Positions 35,218 through 44,947 of a stretch of DNA of 64,000 bases are shown piece after piece. The stretch spans positions 124,001 through 188,000 of the forward strand of contig NZ_JADOBQ010000003.1 in the NCBI RefSeq assembly GCF_015644665.1. The letters are read 5' to 3'. Below the pieces are notes generated by a model, which saw only the letters and a program-made list of their open reading frames with translations, was not told the origin of the DNA and did no database searches. How positions within the stretch are numbered: position 1 is the stretch's first letter; the number at the start of each line of letters is the position of its first letter. The position numbers and the translations under genes were made by a program. This stretch comes from Roseobacter sp. MH60115. Its GTDB lineage: Bacteria; Pseudomonadota; Alphaproteobacteria; Rhodobacterales; Rhodobacteraceae.

Positions 35218-35825
35218 CCCTCTCCGCCCTCGCAGGTCTGGCGCTCTTGCAACTCATGCTCGCCATGAGCCCCGGCCCTGCTGCGGTGCTCACCATTCGG
35301 ACCGCCGCGAGCGAGGGGCTGCGCCCGGCCTTGCTGCTGAACCTTGGTCTGACATGTGCCGTACTTGTGTGGGCCGTGGCGGCGCTCGCCGGGCTGTCGC
35401 TGGTGTTTGAGCTGATGCCCTGGGTGCAGACGGGCCTGCGCATCATCGGCGGGCTTTTCCTGGTCTGGATTGGCATCTCTCTCTGGCGCCATGCCGCGGA
35501 ACCGATGCCCGAGCCGGGCGCCCTGCCCCCACGCAGCACGCTCGGGGCTCTCTGGCTCGGTCTCTTGACCAATCTGGCAAATCACAAGGCGCTCGCCTAT
35601 TTCGCAGCCGTCTTCACCGGGATCATCCCACCGGGCATGACCTGGCTGGATGGGGCCATGATCCTCGCGGTGATCTTCGTGGTCGAGACCGGCTGGTACG
35701 CCTGCCTGGCCCTTGTCTTTTCCCGCAGCGGACCGCGACAGCTCTATGCCCGGATCAAGGCGCGTGTGGAGCGCTGTTTCGGCGTCATTCTGGGCCTTTT
35801 CGGGGCACGTATCGCAGCGGGGTAA
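35214..35825 (+). CDS. LysE/RhtB family exporter
   Basis: The 203-residue inner-membrane protein has about six membrane segments and the family N-terminal signature MSPGPAAVLTI. LysE family members export amino acids or related metabolites; the substrate is unknown. It overlaps fabI by 4 bases and is followed by a second LysE family gene after 3 bases. The pair probably arose by duplication, though the two have diverged strongly. Confidence 0.88.
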   Translation: MTLSALAGLALLQLMLAMSPGPAAVLTIRTAASEGLRPALLLNLGLTCAVLVWAVAALAGLSLVFELMPWVQTGLRIIGGLFLVWIGISLWRHAAEPMPEPGALPPRSTLGALWLGLLTNLANHKALAYFAAVFTGIIPPGMTWLDGAMILAVIFVVETGWYACLALVFSRSGPRQLYARIKARVERCFGVILGLFGARIAAG

Positions 35826-35828
35826 CAT

Positions 35829-36434
35829 ATGACTTTTGACTCTCTGATCGCCTTCAACCTCGTGCTGCTCGCGGCGCTTGCCAGCCCGGGCGCCGCCCTG
35901 CTCTATGCCATCAAGACCTGCGTGGCCTCCGGGCGTGCTGCGGGGTTTGCTACCGGCATTGGCCTGGGATTTGCCGCAGCCCTCTGGACGCTCGCCGCCC
36001 TTCTGGGGCTCGAAGGGCTCTTTCGCCTCTTCCCCTGGACCTACACGGTGCTGAAATTTGGCGGCGCGCTCTATCTGATCTGGCTCGCGATCCAGACGTG
36101 GCGGCACGCGAAATCTCCCGTTGGCGACGCAAGCCGTCCGCACGGGCGCGCGTTTCTCTCCGGGATGCTGATCAACGCGGGCAATCCCAAGTCCATGCTG
36201 TTTGCAGCCGCCGTGATTGTCGTGGTTTTCCCCCAAGGGTTGGCCGCGACGGAGATCGCGATCATTGTTGCGAACCACTTCGTGCTGGAGGTCTGTTTTT
36301 ACGGGGTCGTCGCCCTGCTGCTCTCCAGCGCCCCGGCGCGTCGTGGATACCTTGGCGCGAAACCCATCCTGGACCGTATTGCCGCGACACTGCTGGGCGC
36401 TTTGGGACTGCGCCTGCTGACTGAAAGGAACTGA
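35829..36434 (+). CDS. LysE/RhtB family exporter (second copy)
   Basis: The 201-residue protein has the LysE topology of about six segments, with [17 protein letters not shown] replacing the usual ASPGP motif and a central [18 protein letters not shown]. It is the second of two adjacent LysE genes and is followed one base later by gpt, so all belong to one fabI-LysE-LysE-gpt transcript. Confidence 0.87.
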   Translation: MTFDSLIAFNLVLLAALASPGAALLYAIKTCVASGRAAGFATGIGLGFAAALWTLAALLGLEGLFRLFPWTYTVLKFGGALYLIWLAIQTWRHAKSPVGDASRPHGRAFLSGMLINAGNPKSMLFAAAVIVVVFPQGLAATEIAIIVANHFVLEVCFYGVVALLLSSAPARRGYLGAKPILDRIAATLLGALGLRLLTERN

Positions 36435-36435
36435 G

Positions 36436-36948
36436 ATGAGCAAAGATCCAAGCCGCTTGCCCCATGAGAAGGGCTTTCACATCAGCTGGGACCAGATCCA
36501 CCGTGACAGCCGTGCCTTGGCGTGGCGGCTGGATGGCCGCGGGCCCGATGAGGGCGCCTGGCGCGCGATTGTGGCGATCACCCGCGGCGGCATGGCGCCA
36601 GCCATGATCGTGGCGCGCGAGCTTGACATCCGCACCGTCGACACGATCTCGATCAAATCCTACGACCACCAGCAGCAGTCCGAGGCCAAGGTGCTGAAGG
36701 CGCCGGATGACGCCTTGATGGGTGACGGCACCGGCATTCTGATCCTCGACGATCTGGTCGACAGCGGCAAAACGCTCGAAGTGGTGCGTGCGCTCTATCC
36801 CAATGCCCATTTTGCGACCGTCTATGCAAAGCCCAAGGGCGAGCCGCAGGTCGATACCTTTATCACCGGGGTCAGCCAGGACACCTGGATTTTCTTCCCC
36901 TGGGATATGGCGCTGCAATACGTGGAACCCTATCGCGGGACGGAGTAG
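36436..36948 (+). CDS. gpt: Xanthine(-guanine) phosphoribosyltransferase
   Basis: The 170-residue purine salvage enzyme has the PRPP-binding signature [15 protein letters not shown] at about residues 98-112. It also has the [22 protein letters not shown] segment and the Gpt-type C terminus [16 protein letters not shown]. The start has GGAAC-TGAG upstream. It ends the operon with the two LysE genes. Confidence 0.93.
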   Translation: MSKDPSRLPHEKGFHISWDQIHRDSRALAWRLDGRGPDEGAWRAIVAITRGGMAPAMIVARELDIRTVDTISIKSYDHQQQSEAKVLKAPDDALMGDGTGILILDDLVDSGKTLEVVRALYPNAHFATVYAKPKGEPQVDTFITGVSQDTWIFFPWDMALQYVEPYRGTE

Positions 36949-36979
36949 CCTGCCAAAAGAGTTTTCTTGCCTTCGGCGA

Positions 36980-37001
36980 GGATATTTTGAGCCAGAAGAA
37001 G
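36980..37001 (+). repeat. Dispersed 22-base repeat, copy B
   Basis: GGATATTT, two variable bases, AGCCAGAAGAAG matches the copy at 15424-15445 in 20 of 22 positions and again follows a plus-strand gene's stop after a short spacer and a TTCGGCG word. It overlaps an open frame that could start the next gene early at a TTG, which is why that start is not used. Confidence 0.6.
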
Positions 37002-37031
37002 CCGGAGCCGCCAGTTGACCAGAGCCGCCAC

Positions 37032-38213
37032 ATGATCTTGACACGCACCGCCGCCACCTTTGCCCCGCCCGTGATGGAAGCCCGGCGCTGGCTGGAAGGT
37101 GTCGCCTTTCCTGCGGACAGGCCGTTGATCAATGTCAGTCAGGCAGCCCCTGTCGATCCGCCCCCCGATGCTCTGCGGCAGGTGATGGCAGAGGTGGCGC
37201 TGGCGCGGGATGATGCGCATCTTTACGGGCCGGTGCTGGGCTTGCCGGAACTGCGCGCGGCACTGGCGCAGGAAACGGGGCGGATCTACGGGGGCGCGGT
37301 CTCGACGGATCAGATCGCCATCACGTCGGGCTGCAATCAGGCCTTTGCCGCCGCCATCGCCACGCTTTGTGCCGAAGGCGATGAGGTTATTCTGCCGACC
37401 CCGTGGTACTTCAATCACAAGATGTGGCTGGACATGTCCGGCGTGCGGACGGTGCCGCTGAAGACGGATGCAGCGCTGCTGCCCGATCCGGAGATGGCAG
37501 AGGCGCTGATCACCTCCCGCACCCGCGCAATGGCCCTGGTGTCGCCCAATAATCCCAGCGGCGTGGAGTATCCCGCAGAGCTGCTCCGTGCCTTTTACGA
37601 TCTGGCGCAGCGGCGCGGCATCGCGCTGATCCTCGACGAGACTTACCGCGATTTTCATGCGCAATCGGGGGCGCCACATGGTCTGTTCGAGGACCCGGAG
37701 TGGCCCGATACGCTGATCCACCTATATTCCTTTTCAAAGGCCTACCGGCTGACCGGCCACCGCGTGGGTGCCATGGCAACCGGGCAGACCCGATTGGCCG
37801 AAGTTGAGAAATTCCTTGATACCGTGGCCATTTGCCCGGGACAGATTGGACAGCACGCGGCCCTCTGGGGCATGCAGAACCTCGGTCAATGGCTGGCCGG
37901 GGAACGTGCGGAAATCCTGGCGCGCCGGGCGGCCATCAGTGACGGGTTTCCGGTTCTGGCCGAACAGGGCTGGGCGTTGCTGGGACTGGGTGCGTATTTC
38001 GCCTATCTGCGGCATCCCTTTACGATGCAATCGGACGATCTGGCGCGACATCTGGTGCGCGATCAGAGCATTCTGTGCCTGCCCGGCACAATGTTCTACC
38101 CCCAGGACGACCCCGACGGCGCGCGTCAGCTACGCATTGCCTTTGCCAATCTGGATCAGGACGGGATCGGCGTGCTCTTTCAGCGCCTAGCGGGGATGGA
38201 CAAGAGCCTGTGA
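37032..38213 (+). CDS. Class I/II pyridoxal-phosphate aminotransferase
   Basis: The start at 37032 gives 393 residues; an upstream TTG at 36987 lies inside a repeat element and is rejected, though the ribosome site before 37032 is poor. Fold type I features are GCNQAFAAA, SPNNPSGVEYP, LDETYRDF and the Schiff-base lysine in YSFSKAYRLTGHRVG. The C-terminal Arg region is RQLRIAFANL. The substrate is unknown; the family includes aspartate, alanine and aromatic aminotransferases. Confidence 0.9.
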   Translation: MILTRTAATFAPPVMEARRWLEGVAFPADRPLINVSQAAPVDPPPDALRQVMAEVALARDDAHLYGPVLGLPELRAALAQETGRIYGGAVSTDQIAITSGCNQAFAAAIATLCAEGDEVILPTPWYFNHKMWLDMSGVRTVPLKTDAALLPDPEMAEALITSRTRAMALVSPNNPSGVEYPAELLRAFYDLAQRRGIALILDETYRDFHAQSGAPHGLFEDPEWPDTLIHLYSFSKAYRLTGHRVGAMATGQTRLAEVEKFLDTVAICPGQIGQHAALWGMQNLGQWLAGERAEILARRAAISDGFPVLAEQGWALLGLGAYFAYLRHPFTMQSDDLARHLVRDQSILCLPGTMFYPQDDPDGARQLRIAFANLDQDGIGVLFQRLAGMDKSL

Positions 38214-38290
38214 GGCCCCTTGCCCCCCGGGGCGGCTGCGCATAGACAGAGCGGCAAAACGTGACAGGCGCGCCAGCGCAAAGGGGTGAT

Positions 38291-40132
38291 ATGGCCAAGG
38301 GCTCATCAAGCATTTCGAAAACCGCCGTCTGGATCCTGTTGGGTCTGCTCATCCTCGGGCTCGGCGGCTTTGGCGCCACCAGCCTGACCGGCAATATCCG
38401 CACGATTGGCACCGTGGGTGACATGCCTGTTTCCGTCGACAATTACGCCCGCCAGTTGCAGCAGGAAATCCAGGCCGTGCAGCAGCAGACCGGACAGGTT
38501 CTGCCCTTTGCGCAGGCCCAGCAGATCGGGCTCGACCGCGCCGTGCTGCAGCGGATCATCGACACCCGCGCGCTGGACCACGAGGCCGCGCAAATCGGGC
38601 TGTCCATCGGCGACAGCAACCTGCGTGACCGTATTCTGGAAATCGGTGCATTCCGGGGTATCGATGGTGCGTTTGACCGCGAAGGTTACCGCTTTGCGCT
38701 GGAGCAGAGCGGCATTTCCGAGGCACAGTTCGAAACCCAGCTGCGCGAGGAAGTGGCGCGCACGCTGATGCAGGGCGCCATCCTCAGCGGCGTGGTGATG
38801 CCTGATGCCTTTGTCGAAACACTGGTCAACTACGTGGGCGAGCAGCGCAGCTTTACCTGGGCGCGGCTTTCCGAGGCCGATCTGGAAACGCCGATTGAGG
38901 CGCCGGAAGATGCTACCCTGCAGGCGCATTACGAGGAGAACATCGCCGATTTCACCCTGCCGGAGACCAAGCAGATCACCTATGCGCTGCTGAGCCCGGA
39001 TGCGATGGTGGATCAGGTAGAGATTGCCGAGGCCGACCTGCGCGAGGCCTACGATCTGCGCAGCGAGGAATTCAATCAGCCTGAGCGCCGCCTGGTGGAA
39101 CGTCTGGCCTATCTGGACGCGGAAAGTGCGGCCACCGCTGCCGCCGCGCTGGAAACCGGCACCGATTTCGAAACGCTGGTGGAAAACCGTGGGCTGACGC
39201 TGGCCGATATTGATCTGGGGGATGTGACCCTGGCGGATCTGGGGGCTGCAGGCGAAGGTGTTTTTGCCGCCGAGGTGGGCGCGGTTGTTGGCCCCCTGCC
39301 CAGCTCGCTAGGGCCGGCGCTTTTCCGGGTGAACGCGGTGCTGCCGGAACAGTTCACCTCTTTCGAGGATGCACAGGCCATTCTGCGCCCCGAGGTTGCC
39401 GCTGATCGTGCCCGCCGTCTGGTCGAGGCGCAGGCGGAAAACCTCGATGACCTGCTGGCGGGCGGTGCCACCTTGGAAGAGTTGGCCGCAGACACCGATA
39501 TGGTGCTGGGCAAGGTCGACTGGAGCACCGACAGCGCCGAGGATATCGCCGCTTACGAGGCGTTCCGGCGCGCCGCGCTGGCTGTGACCGCAGAGGATTT
39601 CCCGCAAATCGGCCAGTTGGAAGACGGCGGGCTGTTTGCCCTGCGACTCGATGCGGTATTGCCTCCGCGTCCGGCCCCTTTTGAGGATGTCCGTGAGGAT
39701 GTACTGGCGCATTGGCAGGCTGCGGAGGTGGAATCGCGCCTCGCGGCTCAGGTCGACGCGCAGATGCCGCAACTGACCGAGGGCACCCCCTTTGCGGAGC
39801 TTGGTTTGGATGCGGTGCGGGAAGAGAACCTGCTGCGCAGCGACTTTGTCGGCGGCACCCCGCCCGGTTTCCTGTCGGAGGTGTTCGATATGGCCGTGGG
39901 TGATATCTCCGTGCAACCGCATGACGGCGCAATTGTCGTGGTCCGGCTCGACGGGATTTCTGGCCCTGCAGACGATGAAGAGACGGCAACCATGCGTGCG
40001 CAGCTGGCCGAACAGGCCGATCAGGCACTGGCGCAGAATGTCTTCGAGATTTTCGGCACCGATGTCAGCCGACGCGCCAATCCGCAGATCAACCCGCAGG
40101 CGCTTCAGGCCGTGCATGTGAACTTCCCCTGA
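38291..40132 (+). CDS. PpiD-like membrane-anchored peptidyl-prolyl isomerase/chaperone
   Basis: The start at 38291 has AAGGGGTG upstream and gives 613 residues. A single N-terminal membrane anchor (about residues 12-32) places the rest in the periplasm. Residues 40-190 form a SurA-N-like chaperone domain. Residues about 240-360 correspond to a parvulin-like isomerase domain. Family members help fold proteins at the inner membrane. It is followed 3 bases later by trpE, so the two share a transcript, as in other Rhodobacteraceae. Confidence 0.87.
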   Translation: MAKGSSSISKTAVWILLGLLILGLGGFGATSLTGNIRTIGTVGDMPVSVDNYARQLQQEIQAVQQQTGQVLPFAQAQQIGLDRAVLQRIIDTRALDHEAAQIGLSIGDSNLRDRILEIGAFRGIDGAFDREGYRFALEQSGISEAQFETQLREEVARTLMQGAILSGVVMPDAFVETLVNYVGEQRSFTWARLSEADLETPIEAPEDATLQAHYEENIADFTLPETKQITYALLSPDAMVDQVEIAEADLREAYDLRSEEFNQPERRLVERLAYLDAESAATAAAALETGTDFETLVENRGLTLADIDLGDVTLADLGAAGEGVFAAEVGAVVGPLPSSLGPALFRVNAVLPEQFTSFEDAQAILRPEVAADRARRLVEAQAENLDDLLAGGATLEELAADTDMVLGKVDWSTDSAEDIAAYEAFRRAALAVTAEDFPQIGQLEDGGLFALRLDAVLPPRPAPFEDVREDVLAHWQAAEVESRLAAQVDAQMPQLTEGTPFAELGLDAVREENLLRSDFVGGTPPGFLSEVFDMAVGDISVQPHDGAIVVVRLDGISGPADDEETATMRAQLAEQADQALAQNVFEIFGTDVSRRANPQINPQALQAVHVNFP

Positions 40133-40135
40133 CCC

Positions 40136-41647
40136 ATGGCTTTGACACCGGATTTTGAAACCTTCGACGCGGCCTATGCAGAGGGTCGCAACCAGATCGT
40201 CTATACGCGGCTGGCCGCAGATCTGGACACGCCCGTTTCCCTGATGCTGAAGCTGACGGGGGCGCAAAAGGACGCCTTTGTGCTGGAATCGGTCACGGGG
40301 GGTGAAATCCGCGGGCGCTATTCCATCATCGGCATGAAGCCGGACCTGATCTGGCGCTGCCGAGGCGAGACCAGCGAGATCAACCGCACAGCGCGCTACG
40401 ATGCAGATGCCTTTACCCCGCAGGACGGCAATCCGCTGGACACGCTGCGCGCCCTGCTTGCGGAAAGCCGCATCGCCCTGCCCGATGACCTGCCGCAGGC
40501 GGCCGCCGGGCTCTTTGGCTATCTGGGCTATGACATGGTGCGGCTGGTGGAGCATCTGCCGGACATCAACCCCGATCCGCTGGGCCTGCCCGATGCGGTG
40601 ATGCTGCGCCCTTCGGTGATTGCCGTGCTTGACGGGGTCAAGGGTGAGGTCACCGTGGTCTCCCCCGCCTGGGTGTCGGAGGGTCAATCCGCCCGCGCGG
40701 CCTATGCGCAGGCCGCCGAACGGGTGATGGACGCGGTGCGCGATCTGGAGCGCGCCATGCCCGTGGCCACCCGCGATCTGGGCGAGGCGGAAGCCCCCGG
40801 CGCGCCGGTCAGCAACTTCACCCACGAGGGCTATAAGCAGGCCGTCGAGACCGCCAAGGATTACATCCGCGCGGGCGATATCTTTCAGGTGGTGCCAGCG
40901 CAACGCTGGGCACAGGATTTCAAGCAGGAGCCCTTTGCGCTCTATCGTTCGTTGCGGCGCACCAACCCCTCGCCCTTCATGTTCTATTTCAACTTCGGCG
41001 GCTTTCAGGTCATCGGGGCCAGCCCCGAAATCTTGGTACGCGTCTTTGGCAATGAGGTGACGATCCGCCCCATCGCGGGCACCCGCCCCCGCGGCGCCAC
41101 GCCGGAAGAGGACAACGCGCTGGAGGCCGATCTGCTGGCCGATCAGAAGGAGCTGGCGGAACATCTGATGCTGCTTGATCTGGGGCGCAACGATGTGGGC
41201 CGCGTCGCCAAGATCGGCACCGTGCGCCCCACCGAAGAGTTCATCGTCGAACGCTACAGCCACGTGATGCACATCGTCTCCAACGTGGTGGGCGAGCTGC
41301 AGGACGACAAGGACGCGCTGGATGCGTTTTTCGCGGGCATGCCTGCGGGCACTGTCTCAGGCGCGCCCAAGGTCCGCGCGATGGAAATCATCGACGAGTT
41401 GGAGCCTGAAAAACGCGGGATCTACGGCGGCGGTGTCGGCTACTTCAGCGCGGGCGGCGATATGGATATGTGCATTGCCCTGCGTACGGCGGTGGTGCAG
41501 GACCAGACGCTCTACATCCAGGCGGGCGGCGGTGTCGTCTACGACAGCGACCCCGAGGCGGAGTTCCAGGAGACGGTGCATAAATCCAACGCCATCCGCC
41601 GGGCCGCCGCAGATGCCGCGCGTTTTTCGGGTCAGGGCAACAGCTGA
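40136..41647 (+). CDS. trpE: Anthranilate synthase component I
   Basis: The 503-residue chorismate-using enzyme starts tryptophan synthesis with TrpG. Typical features are the tryptophan-sensing ESV segment near residue 58 with GRYSIIG, and the catalytic region ASPEILVRVFGNEVTIRPIAGTRPRG. The LDLGRNDVGRVAKIG, SHVMHIVSNVVGEL, AGTVSGAPKVRAMEIID and QAGGGVVYDSDPEAEF segments follow. The TrpG partner is 5 kb away, so the trp genes are split. No leader attenuator can fit in the 3-base gap upstream. Confidence 0.96.
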   Translation: MALTPDFETFDAAYAEGRNQIVYTRLAADLDTPVSLMLKLTGAQKDAFVLESVTGGEIRGRYSIIGMKPDLIWRCRGETSEINRTARYDADAFTPQDGNPLDTLRALLAESRIALPDDLPQAAAGLFGYLGYDMVRLVEHLPDINPDPLGLPDAVMLRPSVIAVLDGVKGEVTVVSPAWVSEGQSARAAYAQAAERVMDAVRDLERAMPVATRDLGEAEAPGAPVSNFTHEGYKQAVETAKDYIRAGDIFQVVPAQRWAQDFKQEPFALYRSLRRTNPSPFMFYFNFGGFQVIGASPEILVRVFGNEVTIRPIAGTRPRGATPEEDNALEADLLADQKELAEHLMLLDLGRNDVGRVAKIGTVRPTEEFIVERYSHVMHIVSNVVGELQDDKDALDAFFAGMPAGTVSGAPKVRAMEIIDELEPEKRGIYGGGVGYFSAGGDMDMCIALRTAVVQDQTLYIQAGGGVVYDSDPEAEFQETVHKSNAIRRAAADAARFSGQGNS

Positions 41648-41650
41648 TCC

Positions 41651-42688
41651 ATGCCGCGCCAGCCCTTTGAAATCGCGGGACAACACATCGGGCCCGGCAA
41701 TATCGAAACAGTCCACCTGCCTGTCTCCATCCTGCCCGATCATACGCCGGTGAACCTCTCCGTGCAGGTCCATCACGGCAAACGCGCGGGGCCGGTGATG
41801 TTCATCTCGGCGGCTGTACATGGGGATGAGGTGATCGGGGTTGAAATCGTGCGGCGTCTGCTGCGCGCGCCGCAACTCAAATCCCTGCGCGGCACGCTGC
41901 TGGTCGTGCCCGTGGTGAACACCTTTGGCTTTCTCAACCGCTCCCGCTACCTGCCCGACCGGCGGGATCTGAACCGCTGCTTTCCCGGCCACCCGTCGGG
42001 CTCGCTCGGCTCCCGTCTGGCGCATATCTTTCTCAACGAGGTCGTCTCGCGCTGCGATGTCGGGATCGATCTGCATTCCGCGGCGATCCACAGAACGAAC
42101 CTGCCGCAAATCCGTGTCTCGCCCGGTGATGCAGGAACACGGGACATGGCCGCAGCCTTTGGCGCCCCGGTTGTTCTGACATCGCCCTTGCGTGACGGGT
42201 CCCTGCGGGCGGAAGCCGCCGCGCGCGGCACGCCGGTTCTGCTTTATGAGGCGGGCGAAGGCCTGCGCTTTGACGAAATGGCCGTGCGGGCCGGGGTCGC
42301 CGGGATCCTGCGCGTGATGCGCAGCATGTCGATGCTGGCGGCGAAGGGCATCGCCAAGGCCAAGGCCAAACCCTATGTCTGCACATCCTCCACCTGGCTG
42401 CGGGCCCCTGCCGGGGGCCTCTTGCGCACCTTCCGCGCAGAGGGTGAAACCGTTGTCGCAGGGGAGGTGTTGGCGACGATCTCGGACCCCTTTGGTGGCT
42501 TTGAAACCGATCTGGTCGCCCCCTCGCCGGGCATCCTGATCGGGCGCGCGATCCTGCCGCTGGTGAATGAGGGAGACGCGGTCTTTCACCTTGCCGCCCT
42601 CAGCCCCAGCGTTGCCGACGACACCGTGGAAGACCTCGCCGCACAGCTGGAAACAGACCCGCTTTTTGATGAAGACGAGATCATCTGA
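41651..42688 (+). CDS. Succinylglutamate desuccinylase/aspartoacylase family protein
   Basis: The 345-residue predicted zinc deacylase has HGDEVIG with the metal-binding His-x-x-Glu, and NRCFPG downstream. A DLHSAAIHR segment supplies the third ligand and further active-site residues. The C-terminal half has a beta-rich domain. The substrate is unknown; this subgroup differs from AstE and is widespread in marine alphaproteobacteria. It begins 3 bases after trpE. Confidence 0.85.
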   Translation: MPRQPFEIAGQHIGPGNIETVHLPVSILPDHTPVNLSVQVHHGKRAGPVMFISAAVHGDEVIGVEIVRRLLRAPQLKSLRGTLLVVPVVNTFGFLNRSRYLPDRRDLNRCFPGHPSGSLGSRLAHIFLNEVVSRCDVGIDLHSAAIHRTNLPQIRVSPGDAGTRDMAAAFGAPVVLTSPLRDGSLRAEAAARGTPVLLYEAGEGLRFDEMAVRAGVAGILRVMRSMSMLAAKGIAKAKAKPYVCTSSTWLRAPAGGLLRTFRAEGETVVAGEVLATISDPFGGFETDLVAPSPGILIGRAILPLVNEGDAVFHLAALSPSVADDTVEDLAAQLETDPLFDEDEII

Positions 42689-42875
42689 GGTCGGAAACTG
42701 CGTCGGATTTTCCCTAAATCTGTCTTAATTACGGGCTAAAAACCGGGCTGCGCGCCGCCTGAACCCCGTTTTCTTGAGGGTATCGAAACTCCAACAGGTC
42801 ATTTTGCCGCAATAAGCAGGGAATATGATCCGTGGGTGGTCGCCTTGCATCGAGCAATGACGTCTGGGGCCCCGG

Positions 42876-44942
42876 TTGACTGGCACTTTCAAAAGGCTGA
42901 CGCGCGGTTTTATCCGCCACGTGTGTATCACCAAGCCACAATCCTTGTGGAAACGATACGCTCTCGGCCTGAGTATTGTCTGCATCACGATCCTGGGCGC
43001 GCATTACGCCTCCATCGTTGCCATCTCTGAATCGGAAGCGGATTCCGAGGCAAGCCGCATCAGCACCAGACAGGTCATGCTCAGCCAGCGCATTCTTTTC
43101 CTGATGCGCGAGAGTGAACGTAACCCGTCGGCGGAGACCGAAGCGCGGTTGCTGTCCGCCATCAAGCTGTTTGAGGATTCGAATGTCTGGCTGACGACAC
43201 GCAGGGATCTGTCACAAAAGCTCCGGCATCTCTACTTTGACCATCCGGACTTCCCGCTGGACTACTTCTCCCGCAGATTTGTTTCTACGGCGCGCTATAC
43301 GATTGAGGCCTCGGGCGAGGTGAAGGCGAACATGCAGAACCAGCTGGTGGCGATGGGCCAGCTGAACCTGCTCTCTGCACTGAACAGTGCGGCCAGTCTG
43401 CACGAAGCGCAATCCATTGCGCAGACACGCTGGCTGCACCGGCTGGAAACGATCGCGCTGGCCATCGCCCTGGTGATCCTGATGATGGAAGCCCTGTTTA
43501 TTTTCCTGCCCGCGCAGGTCTCTGTCAGCCGGACAATTCATCGGTTCGAACGGCGGGGAAGGCAGCTGAACGCTTCCTTCGAAGCCATTCGTCAGCGCAA
43601 CAAGGAGCTGGTCGCGGCGCGCAACAATCTGACCCACGCGGCCAATCACGACGCGCTCACCGGTCTGCTGAACCGGCGGGCGCTTTATGACTATCTGTCC
43701 GGTATCGAAACCGGATCCAGTGGTGATGTCGCGGTCAGCGTGATGAAGATCGACCTTGATCGCTTCAAGGCCGTCAACGACAGCCTCGGGCACAAGGCCG
43801 GCGACGATGTCCTGGTCGAGGTGGCCCGGATCCTGCTGGCGCACGCGCGGTCGGACGATCTGGTGGCGCGCATCGGCGGCGACGAGTTCGTGATTGTGGT
43901 GAAAGCGCCGAAATCAATCGATGATCTGGAACATCTGGGGGAGCGCCTCGTCGCGGCCATTAGCCAGCCCATGACCATTGACGGCGCCCCTTGCGAAATC
44001 GGTGCCAGCATCGGCTTTACGCTGGCAACGTCATCGGCGGCGACACCGGATCAATTGCTGATCGAGGCTGATCTTGCGCTCTACAAGGCGAAACGGGATG
44101 GCCGTGGGCAGGTCTGTGCTTTTTCCGGCGATCTGCGGGACGAAATCAACGATCGGGAGGCGCTCTTTGCCCAGATCACCGACGCCCTCGAGGCCGAACA
44201 GTTCGAGCCGCATTTCCAGCCGCAGGTCTGCACCGAGAGCGGCAAGCTATTCGGATGCGAGGTGCTGGCCCGCTGGCGGCATCCGGCGCGCGGCATCATT
44301 CCACCCGCCACCTTCATCGCAGCGGCAGAAGAGGCCGGGCTGATCCGGCAGATCGACCTGATGATGCTGGAGAAAGGGCTGGATACGCTGGAAGACTTCC
44401 GGGCCCGCGGCATTGATGTGCCGACCATCTCGATCAACGCCTCGCCCGCGACCCTGCGCGATCCGAACCTGCCGGACCGCTTGCTGCAGGAGGTGCTCGC
44501 CCGCGGCATGGCGCCCACCGATCTGACAATCGAAGTGCTCGAAAACACGCTCATCGAAAGCGATGATGACAACGCCATCCAAACCGTTGAGAACCTGACC
44601 AGAGCGGGCTTTTCCGTCGTGCTGGATGACTTCGGGACGGGTTATGCCTCCATGTCGAACCTGTCCCGCCTGCGCATCGACGGGATCAAGCTCGACCGAT
44701 CCATCGTGCTGCCGGTGCCGAATGTCCGCGCTGAAAGCATCATTTCAGCATTGGTGGCGCTGTCCCGAAACCTCAACATGCGCGTTGTGGCCGAGGGGGT
44801 GGAAAACCAAGCGCTCTTTACCCGCGTGACCGAATTGGGATGCGATGCGGTGCAAGGATACGCCATCGGGCACCCGATGGCCGCCGAAGACTTCGCCCTG
44901 TGGTATGCTGATTTCGTCGAAGAACCGGCGCGACGCGCCTGA
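42876..44942 (+). CDS. Membrane GGDEF/EAL cyclic-di-GMP regulator
   Basis: The 688-residue protein uses an uncertain start (TTG at 42876, alternatively GTG at 42921). Two membrane segments, at about residues 28-48 and 192-212, enclose a periplasmic part with a PilJ-like SRISTRQVMLSQRILFL region. The diguanylate cyclase domain has an intact GGDEF (residues 334-338). The phosphodiesterase domain has EVL (462-464) in place of EAL, still followed by the DDFGTGY and EGVENQAL motifs. It may synthesise, degrade or only bind c-di-GMP. Confidence 0.88.
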   Translation: MTGTFKRLTRGFIRHVCITKPQSLWKRYALGLSIVCITILGAHYASIVAISESEADSEASRISTRQVMLSQRILFLMRESERNPSAETEARLLSAIKLFEDSNVWLTTRRDLSQKLRHLYFDHPDFPLDYFSRRFVSTARYTIEASGEVKANMQNQLVAMGQLNLLSALNSAASLHEAQSIAQTRWLHRLETIALAIALVILMMEALFIFLPAQVSVSRTIHRFERRGRQLNASFEAIRQRNKELVAARNNLTHAANHDALTGLLNRRALYDYLSGIETGSSGDVAVSVMKIDLDRFKAVNDSLGHKAGDDVLVEVARILLAHARSDDLVARIGGDEFVIVVKAPKSIDDLEHLGERLVAAISQPMTIDGAPCEIGASIGFTLATSSAATPDQLLIEADLALYKAKRDGRGQVCAFSGDLRDEINDREALFAQITDALEAEQFEPHFQPQVCTESGKLFGCEVLARWRHPARGIIPPATFIAAAEEAGLIRQIDLMMLEKGLDTLEDFRARGIDVPTISINASPATLRDPNLPDRLLQEVLARGMAPTDLTIEVLENTLIESDDDNAIQTVENLTRAGFSVVLDDFGTGYASMSNLSRLRIDGIKLDRSIVLPVPNVRAESIISALVALSRNLNMRVVAEGVENQALFTRVTELGCDAVQGYAIGHPMAAEDFALWYADFVEEPARRA

Positions 44943-44947
44943 GCCCC

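Noticed and set aside
39308-41272. Open frame of 654 codons on the minus strand opposite the PpiD-like gene and trpE
   Set aside because: Covers two recognisable genes in antisense; no family features and no start signal.
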